Assembly (NCBI RefSeq): GCF_910592395.1
Contig: NC_088309.1
Span: 16,620,599 to 16,684,598 of the forward strand
Length of the DNA stretch: 64,000 nt
Direction: 5' to 3'
From: Lineus longissimus
Taxonomy: Eukaryota > Nemertea > Pilidiophora > Heteronemertea > Lineidae
Shown: one piece after another, positions 56,716 to 64,000 of the stretch
Numbering within the stretch: the first letter of the stretch is position 1
How the letters are laid out: every line of letters starts with the position of its first letter
The notes under the pieces: model-generated
Databases searched by the model: none
What the model was told of the DNA's origin: nothing
Seen by the model: the letters and a program-made list of their open reading frames with translations, nothing else
Made by a program: the position numbers and the translations under genes

Positions 56716-58961
56716 TCCCATCCTTTCTTAACACCAGGCATCGCCACCAAACTCGAGGAGTGCAAGAGCAGAGAAAGTAAGGCGTCATCGAGAAAGATTG
56801 AGACAGGATCCAGAGAGATGGAAAAAACACAAAGAGAATGAAGCAGCCAGAATGAGGGAGAGAAGGACGAGACGAAACAAGAAGCAACAAGATAGAGACA
56901 ACGAAACAGGTAGAATTAGACAACGGAGGCACTATGAGAGACACAAACATGACACGTCCGGTAATGAGTCAATTTGCAGTTCAGGTGGGAAGCCTAAGAG
57001 AATGCAGACGAGAAAGTCAAGTGAGGCTCAACGCGATAAGTGGAAAAATATCAAAAGGAAACAGCGAGCGAATTTAGGTCCACAGAAAAAAAGGAGGACT
57101 AAGGAGAAAGACGCCATGCGGAAACGTTTGAGTCGTGAAGAGAAAAGAGAGCAGTCTCGACCCGTTGCTGCGACCCCGTCTAGCAATCAGACATCACCAG
57201 GAGGGTTTGCAACTGATGGGGCCAAGTGAAAAGCTGTTAGTAGGGCTCAGAAAAGTTTACCCTCCGACCCTGCCAAGTGTAGACGAGTTCTTGAGTATCT
57301 TGTGAAAAAGGATGGTATACAGGGACTGTGCTCATCCAAGTGTGAATTCTACCAGGCTTCTTTCCAGAAAGTTACCAAAGTGATTGCACAGCTGAAACGG
57401 TATGCAAAGGATGTGGCAAAACGTGACTGCCGACTTCTTGTGAGCAGTCTAATGGTGTCGAGAAAATACCACAAGACATTGTCTAATGAATTAGAAGTAT
57501 CGCTAGACAGGGCATTCAGTCTCTTCAATCAAGGAGAAACATCCTACGGTAACAGTGGGGAGGTCAGCCTTTTGCGAGAACCGTCCAAAGAATGTGTACC
57601 TGCAGCGGAGGACCCCAAGTATCCAGTGCCTCTGTGAATACTGCACCGACATGATGCTCAAGCTGAGGGCTTTAAACTCTATACTGATGTAAGCAGAACT
57701 TGAAGGATCAGAAGATCAAGGACAAGTATAGCCTGGTAGCACTGACACTTTGTGATAGTCAGGGTTCTCACCCACACCTGAAATGTGTGAACAGGAGCTG
57801 TTCAGAGTGTGGAACATCTGCTATAAGCCAACTGCTATCTCGTGTTGATCAAACAGAGAAGATCACGTGGTTAAAGTGGGAGACAAAAACGTACGTGCAT
57901 TTGAAATCAGAAGAGGAAAAAAATGAAATGGCCAGGGCCATTGTGCTCACCTCATGTGGAGGAAAGATGGATAAAGAGCATGGTATTGTGTCATGTAGTG
58001 TTAGGTTTGATGTAGGTCCAAGCAATTACAATTTCCCCAAAATGGCCAATTTACAGTACATTCGACCTCTATGACCTTGAAAAGTAGGTCAAATCAAAGA
58101 AGACCCGGGTGACACATTGAATGGTTGTTAGAATTAGATGTACCTATGATATAAAATTGGTGCCAATCGGGCAAGTCATTACTAGGAATAATGGCATTTT
58201 GAAGAATTTAGGATTTGGCCCCCTCCCTGGAGGCCAAACGGCAAATCAGATCGCACCAAACTTCGGTACCTGAGATCACCTGACCAAGGGGTACAAGTGT
58301 ACTTAATTTGTGATCAATAGTCATTGCAGTTAAGAAACGTGCCATAGTTACGGCCTGACGGCGAATTTACGCCATTTGACCTCTGTGACCTTGACAAGAA
58401 GGTCAAATTAAAAACCTGTGTGACATATACTGTATGGTGGTTAGATGTACCCATGATATCAAATTGGTGGCAATCGGGCAAGAAGTTAAGGAATAATCAC
58501 ATTTTTAAGGTTTTTGGATTTTGCCCCCTGGTGGTCAAGTGGTGAATCATATTGGACCAAACTTCGGTCCCTAAAATCACCTGACTAAGGGGTAAATGTG
58601 TACCAAATTTGGTATCAATAGTCATTGCAGTTTAGAAACGTGCCATCGTTACATCCTAACGGCCAATTTACACCATTTGACCTCTGTGACCTTGAAAAGG
58701 AGGTCAAATCAAAAACCCGGAGGATATATGATGCACCTTTCCTAGAAGTACCTACCATATTTTTTTCAAAATTTCCCGACTACTATTAAGGGAGATATTG
58801 CATATTTTCACTTTTAACGTTTGGCCCCCTGGTGGCCAAACCATGAAACGAATCGGACCGAAACTTGGTCTCCAAGGTGTCACTACATAAGGGTACATGT
58901 GTACCAAGTTTCAACTCAGTAGCTCTAACAGTTACGAAACGTGCCCTGCTAACGGACGACG

Positions 58962-58973
58962 GACGACGACGGA

Positions 58974-59066
<93 letters not shown>

Positions 59067-59090
59067 ACGACGGACGACGGACGCCACGGT
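58962..59090. repeat. (GAC)n microsatellite, ~130 bp
   Basis: cgacgacgac repeats with gga variants at both ends. It creates long poly-Asp, poly-Thr, poly-Ser and poly-Val frames on the two strands, none of which is a real gene. Confidence 0.97.
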
Positions 59091-59099
59091 ATGGGATAA

Positions 59100-59123
59100 G
59101 CTCACCTCTGCTGAGAGGTGAGC
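59100..59123. other. Terminal hairpin of inserted repeat
   Basis: gctcacctct at 59,100-59,109 pairs perfectly with agaggtgagc at 59,114-59,123 around gctg. The outer part gtgctcacct also occurs at the left end (57,965), so the hairpin may mark the element boundary. Confidence 0.8.
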
Positions 59124-60939
59124 TAAAAACAAAAAAGTCCAAGAAAGTATGTGCCACCAAGGTTGACTCGTTTCAAGTCTTCCTTGAAGAACTCATTACT
59201 GAGACAAACTTTCTGGCTGGACATCTGTTTGTTGCAAAATGGCAACAAGACATGTTCACCAGGATTACCAAATCAGTGCCTGAGAAATGGGTTGTTGCTG
59301 TCCTTGACTTTGCTGAAAACTACTGCTGCGACTCGCAAGATGGAATCAAGAGTGCACACTGGGCGGTGGATCAAGTTACCATCCATCCTATTGACATACG
59401 ACACAGGAGGCACTGGTTTTCATATCAGACGACCTACGTCATGACTGGCATGCTGTGCAGCATTTCAGTTCAATAGCCTACAAGTACCTGAAAGACCAAC
59501 ATGGACTGGACATTGTTAAAGTGATCCAGTTTACAGATGGCTGCGGAATGCAGTATAAGTCCGAAGGAGCCTTTGCTGACCTTCCCTTCTCTCAGACTGA
59601 CCATGGCTTAGAAACTGAAAGGCATTTCTTTGGGTCGCGTCATGGAAAGGGCCCATCAGACGGTGTTTCTGGTCTGGTAAAATCTCAAGTTAGACAGGCA
59701 GTCAGATCAAGACAGGCTAGGATAAGCAATGCAACTGAATTCTTCCAGTTCTGCCAGAGATTCCTAACCAAGACAGATCCTTGTGACAAGATGAAACAGA
59801 AGCGCACATTTTTCTATGTGGAACATTCAAGCATCAACCGAGCTCGACCAGATAGGGAAGTGACAACAGCAGTTCCAGGTACTAGGACCTTCCATGCTGT
59901 CCGGGGAGTTGTAGCAGGGGCAATTGGATGTCGCCAGTTGACCTGCTTCTGCACAAGTTGCATTGCGGGTGACATTGGAAACTGTCAGAACCCAGCTCAT
60001 GTACAGCCATACCTTACCACTGAAGCTGAAAGTACAACCGAGTGAAGATGCCATGCCAGAGAGAGAAAAAGACCTTCCTCCACAACCTCTCACCGAGGAC
60101 TACCAGTACCAGCTTGGTGAGTAATGTACTTAGTCATTTAAGTTTCCTTCTTTGATAACAAATTTTCACATAAAGCGTCAAATTTTCTTACCTGCTTTTC
60201 CCACTTGTATTTTCAGATGAAGTCTCAGACCCTATTGGTATCTTTGACATGGACATGGACTTGACAGATGGGAACTTCAGCGATCTTTCTGATGACTCTC
60301 TGGTGGATCTGACAAAAGGTGAGATGATTATTATCATTAACTTCAGGACAAAAATGTTTAACAATAAATACAGAGTGAACTATTTTTTAAACTTCATATC
60401 ATTGGTGACACTGTATTATTGTTCTTTTCTTTTTCAAATGTCTTCAGATCTAGACAATGCAACAGACGACGCCAGAACAACCCAGCACATACCCGATATC
60501 AGCTCACAGTGTATCCTTAAAAAACATACAATTTTACAATGCCTATTACTCAGTGTAGTTATTAAGTTTTGAAGTATCATTGGAGATACTAGTATGCACC
60601 CCTTTTTATATTGTAAGGTGTACATGTTTTCATATTATCTATGAGTATATTCCTAAACTACCAGTACCTGTTGGCAGCTGAATTGCTCCGATCTACGATG
60701 ATAAATGGTGGCCTGGGGTTGTTGATGAGATCATGCCCGATACTGGGACTGTGGCTGATTCATTCATGAAACCTGTAGCACCTAACAGATTTATCTGGCA
60801 ACATGACAAGAATGGCAAATGCCTGGATACTGACACTATTCCCACCAACGAGATCCTCACTGTTCCCTCAAGTCATCGTCATTTGTCATTTTCCACTGCC
60901 TGTGCAAAGAGACTGGACTTGCTTCTGAAAACAGTTTGA

Positions 60940-62100
60940 AGACTTGCACAGAGACTGGACTTGCTTCTAAAAACAGTTTGAAGAGTCAATGATGAATGAA
61001 ATGGGCTCATAGTTTGTTATGCAATGTACAGTACGATACACTATTTTTGATGTGCCTGGCCATTGTATGTTCAGATTTTTTACAAGTTTCTGCGTTGGAA
61101 CATTTGTTCTGAAAATGGTTGTTTTGGATTTACTGCTGTGGTGGTGACTTTTATCACACTTTTTCTGGTGTTTACATTCTTTTTAAATTGTATCAATCAT
61201 GTAGTAGGATACTCACCTGAATTCCTTAGAATAGAGATGATCCAAATGACCTCCATCCAAATCTAGACTTATTATGTCCGTCCGCCTAATGTACGTAACC
61301 ACCGTCAAGGATATTTTTAGAGTACCATTTATTTGAATGTTGTTGTATTGTTGGGTTTTTTGATATTTTACATTAAAAGTGTTGTTCTTATAAAATATGC
61401 AGAGGCATTACTTTTATTCTTTCGGACAGCCTTTGGTCTTACAGCATCATTGGTAGGAAGGATGATTCCAGTGCATGAGTGACATCGACATTGAAATAGT
61501 GAACTGACTGCAGGTTATGGTGCAAATGATTCTGAAACTTCTCAAACCTGTGTGGAGTTACTAACTTAATGAAACTAACACACAGAAATATTGAATCTAG
61601 GGACACATGATGTCTTTTTTGTGCTCCAATGTCTGTCCACCTAACGTACGTTACCTGATGGGGGACAACCGAAACAAATTCGTTTTTTTTTTACAGAATT
61701 TATGAAAATATTATCTCAAAATGGTTTCATTATTACACTCTGGTGATGGTACTAACTTGTCCAGGTCAAAACAAAGATGTCTTATAAACTTCATATTTTA
61801 CCTATCAAGTAACAATGTATTACTCATTAGCATGGACTGACCCTTATATTACCACTACCTATGTGTGCTGATTTGGCTTACAAAACATAGGAAAAACACG
61901 AAAATACCCTGAAATACATGTATTCATCAAAACCATGGACAGTGCACCAGAGCCCGACTTTTACAAGATATTACATCATGTTACTGCAGTCTCAAGCTTT
62001 CAAGCCAGAGAAAATAATCTTATGCGATCTGGTGACTCAGATCAGCCACTCTTACATTTTTCTTATTCAGCATCATTGATGGACACTATATTATATTTCC
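60940..62100. other. No recognisable gene
   Basis: A 40-bp direct duplication (agagactggacttgcttcta/g...aacagtttgaag) spans the stop of the preceding gene (60,908-60,983). Otherwise AT-rich, stop-rich sequence. Confidence 0.45.
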
Positions 62101-62104
62101 AGGA

Positions 62105-62634
62105 TTCTACCTGCTGTGATGCATTTTAATGAAAACAGCCAGCGCCAGCAGTCGAAACGGAAAGATGGAACAGAGCAGTGGTCTGTCTCCTACATGAAGT
62201 ATGGGAAGGGGCAGCCAATTGGAAAAGAAATCAAGACGCCTGTCACATACGGTAAGGGAATTCTGAGCAGTAAGTTGTTGTCAATTATTGAAACTGTAGT
62301 TTGAATAAAGAATGCATTGGTCCATCCATGAGCTCGATATTGGTTAACAGGTCTGCCTATACAAGTATGTTCAATATGGCAACATCTTTAGGTATGTTTT
62401 TGACCCATGATAACAAGTACAAATTTGTTTGCAATTGCAGGCTACGTCGAAGAATGTTTGGAGGAAGTGCTCAAACTAAGGGATGCCGTACCTTCAATCA
62501 CAAAAGCTGCTGCCCAACTGAAGCAACAGCCTGCTCCACCACTGAATATCACAGATACATTCGAGAGGCAGGACAAAGAAGCAGTTATTGCTGCACGGAG
62601 GAGCAGATTCAGGAATCTGAACTTTTCAGCATGA
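62105..62634 (+). CDS. C-terminal exons of a transposase-like family gene
   Basis: Exon about 62,105-62,251 (after tatttccag, before gtaagg) encodes AVMHFNENSQRQQSKRKDG and YGKGQPIGKEIKTPV. Exon 62,441-62,634 (after attgcag) encodes GYVEECLEEVLKLRDAVPSI and a C-terminal Arg-rich helix before TGA. This HFNEN/xxYVEE order is, from memory, the conserved tail of uncharacterised multi-copy genes in invertebrates, probably of the same broad kind as the gene at 56.7-60.9 kb. The catalytic part is not in the preceding kilobase, so it is a fragment or belongs to that gene after its tudor-like exon. Confidence 0.5.
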
Positions 62635-62639
62635 AGGTA

Positions 62640-63118
62640 TTGTGAACTGAATAAAATCTCCACGCTTTCTTCTGTATTGGACAGAGGGTAATATCTGATT
62701 TTCCAACCTTTCTGAATAAGGGAGTTGCCTTAGTACTGTGATAAGCTTTGTTGCTTTCCTTTGGATCTTTTCGAAACTGATCCTGTGCTCCTTCTTCTTC
62801 CTAAGACCTAGAGCCTGGCTACAGTATTCAAGGTGTGGCCTCACTAATGCTATTTATAGTTTCTTGATTACACTTACAGATGGTGATCTGGAGGAAATTG
62901 ACCTTTTAATCAACCCACAGCACTTTTCAGCCTCTGAGGTTTCTAATGGAGATGCTGTATCTTGAGCTGCAAGATTGTACCGGAAATCTTGGTTATTGCT
63001 ACCGGTATGCATGACTTTACTCTTTTTGGTGTTTGGTGGCATCAGCCATTTATCACACCAATCTGCAATGTTGTTTATATCCCTCTTTAGAGTCAATGAT
63101 TCCTCACTCTTCTCTTAG
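62640..63118 (-). pseudogene. LINE (CR1-like) reverse transcriptase C-terminal fragment
   Basis: On the minus strand: LKRDINNIADWCDKWLMPPN and KSKVMHTGSNNQ (the segment after the RT palm in CR1/Jockey-type LINEs), then a shift near 62,850, then VRPHLEYCSQALGLRKKKE, KIQRKATKLITVLRQLPYSE and RRKRGDFIQ. The order is that of the C-terminal domain of these polymerases. Endonuclease and palm are missing. One frame change and several lost residues show decay. Confidence 0.85.
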
Positions 63119-63462
63119 CATCTTAGGGTCATCAGCTAACATATATGAAGGTGAATTGATACTCCCTGGGATGTCGTAAACGTAGGATAGGACTAAGGTT
63201 GGGCTGGTGAAAAACCATTCAGTTGTCGGACTCTCTTGGTGTATCCATACTGGAGAGAAACCATTAAGGTTTGTCAGTATGTTTGACAGTATAAGTCAAT
63301 GGGTATTTTGGAGTGTAAAGGATAGAAGACAAAAAAACTTGGTTACTTCTCACAGCATTTAAATATTGTTGAAATAAGTTATACATCAATGTCAAATGTC
63401 CGTCTCACTGAGGTGATGTAAATATAATGTGTGTGTATATATATATTATTATAATCTGTTAT

Positions 63463-63945
63463 CTAGTGCAATCAACTGTCATATCAAGACTGGATCATTG
63501 TAACAGCCTGCTCGTTGGTGCCGATGAAAATGTACTTGATAAGCTACAAAAGGTTCAGAATCACGCAGCTCGAGTAATCACAGCGACGCGTAAACGTGAA
63601 CATTTTACCCCCGTGCTGAGAAGTCTACATTGGCTTCCAATCCGTGAACGTATAGAGTTCAAGACAATGCTCCTCATATACAAAGCAAGAAACGGACTTG
63701 TCCCTGCTTACATATCCGAGCTCCTCCCATCCTGTGATTCCGGGCGATCCCTGAGGTCCGAAGACAAATGTCTCCTGAGGATCCCCAGGTATCGCCTGGA
63801 GACGTACGGTGGCAGGAGCTTCCTTGTACAGGCGGCCAGACTTTGGAATGAGCTCAGCATTGAGATTGAAAAGGCTAAGACTGTTGCTATTTTCAGGTGA
63901 GGGCTAAAAACCCATCTGTTCAGACGATATTTTGAAACACCGCAT
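63463..63945 (+). pseudogene. LINE (Jockey/CR1-group) reverse transcriptase tail
   Basis: VISRLDHCNSLLVGADENVL, LQKVQNHAARVI, LRSLHWLPIRERIEFKTMLL and YGGRSFLVQAARLWNELS are hallmark C-terminal blocks of Jockey/CR1/Rex-type LINE polymerases. A TGA at 63,898 precedes the final KTHLFRRYFE-type block, so the last residues are in frame but beyond the stop. The 5' part is truncated, as is usual for LINE insertions. It is a different subfamily from the minus-strand fragment. Confidence 0.88.
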
Positions 63946-63967
63946 TAGAGCAAAATTTGGATTTTGC

Positions 63968-64000
63968 GGTAAATAAATGTAAATTTCAATTCAATTCAAT
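63968..64000 (+). repeat. LINE 3' tail, (TTCAA)n
   Basis: aaataaatgtaaatttcaattcaattcaat follows the LINE tail and runs off the window. Short tandem repeats are typical 3' ends for these non-LTR elements. Confidence 0.7.

Larger units (their letters stand above)
57945..59125. mobile_element. GGCCAGGG/GGTGAGC repeat inserted in coding sequence
   Basis: Starts atggccagggccattgtgct and ends aggtgagctaa. It contains three tandem ~300-bp units, near 58,043, 58,354 and 58,651. Each starts with atttac(a/g)ccatttgacctc and ends with aagaaacgtgcca. A (GAC)n array and a terminal hairpin follow. It splits the transposase-like gene between a Lys/Glu-rich segment and KKSKKVCATKVDS. The same family is at 13,573-14,305. 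Confidence 0.8.
56738..60939 (+). pseudogene. DDE-like transposase gene with tudor-like C-terminus, broken
   Basis: After cttaacaccag the first exon encodes a very basic N-terminus (RAEKVRRHRERLRQDPERW and following Lys/Arg-rich helices). A TGA at 57,227 and a shift near 57,585 interrupt it. A Cys region follows (CLCEYCTDMM, then NRSCSECGTSA). At 57,945 a 1.2-kb repeat is inserted. Coding resumes at 59,127 with VVAVLDFAENYCCDS (first acidic block), a shift near 59,415, then VISDDLRHDWHAVQHF, VIQFTDGCGMQYKSEGAF (second Asp), RHFFGSRHGKGPSDG and LTCFCTSCIAGDIGNC. Smaller acidic exons (60,217-60,319; 60,448-60,510) follow. The final exon to 60,939 has APIYDDKWWPGVVDEIMP and NRFIWQHDKN, the tudor-like tail. 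I recognise the layout from uncharacterised multi-copy genes in invertebrates and fish. A DDE transposase role is inferred from spacing and copy-number behaviour. Confidence 0.7.

Noticed and set aside
58865-59160. Long poly-Asp, poly-Thr, poly-Ser and poly-Val reading frames
   Set aside because: They are products of the (GAC)n microsatellite in three frames on both strands and are not genes.
1-64000. tRNA or rRNA genes
   Set aside because: No cloverleaf A/B-box combination or rRNA-like conserved block was recognised by eye; a covariance-model scan would be decisive.

Overview
This window is eukaryotic, animal-type DNA. It has GT-AG introns with polypyrimidine acceptors, dispersed microsatellites, LTR and non-LTR retrotransposons, hAT and P-superfamily transposases, a Helitron helicase and several MITEs. 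The mix, plus repeats with short palindromic modules (for example at 14,638 and 57,949), points to a marine invertebrate, perhaps a lophotrochozoan or lancelet; I cannot fix the phylum. I found no convincing ordinary host gene, tRNA or rRNA. Almost every coding stretch belongs to a mobile element or a repeated transposon-like gene family, most of them damaged.

Layout. 1-11.6 kb: tandem repeats, two RPA-like OB-fold exons, an orphan ORF, two MITEs, and the C-terminal end of a Helitron/PIF1-type helicase followed by a textbook Helitron 3' terminus (hairpin plus CTAG). 11.6-17.9 kb: mostly non-coding, with one copy of a repeat that recurs at 58 kb and a 68-bp satellite. 17.9-20.7 kb: two incomplete multi-exon genes whose C-termini look like tudor/chromo-barrel modules. 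21.2-23.5 kb: a 200-bp duplication and a decayed BEL/Pao gag. 25.9-27.7 kb: a frameshifted P-element-like transposase. 28.5-32.1 kb: satellite, then a BEL/Pao gag plus reverse transcriptase with an internal deletion. 34.0-35.0 kb: a C2H2 zinc-finger gene of a repeated family.

35,412-52,350 is the main discovery: a 16.9-kb element bounded by near-identical inverted repeats of about 330 bp and a 7-bp target duplication, inserted in a tandem-repeat array. It holds a PIF1 helicase fused to a C-terminal PHD finger (+ strand). Its first intron of about 9.6 kb contains a P-superfamily transposase gene on the opposite strand and a nested hAT element. Two MITEs sit near its right end. I read it as a giant P-superfamily-like transposon carrying a replication/repair helicase and a chromatin-reader domain; the copy is now damaged by a frameshift and a stop.

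52.3-56.7 kb: the rest of the target array with another nested insertion, then a BEL/Pao integrase region with three in-frame TGA stops, a polypurine tract and a 3' LTR. 56.7-60.9 kb: a multi-exon, probably DDE-type transposase-like gene broken by a 1.2-kb repeat insertion and ending in the same tudor-like module seen at 18 and 20 kb. 62.1-64 kb: C-terminal exons of a related family and two LINE reverse-transcriptase tails in opposite orientations.
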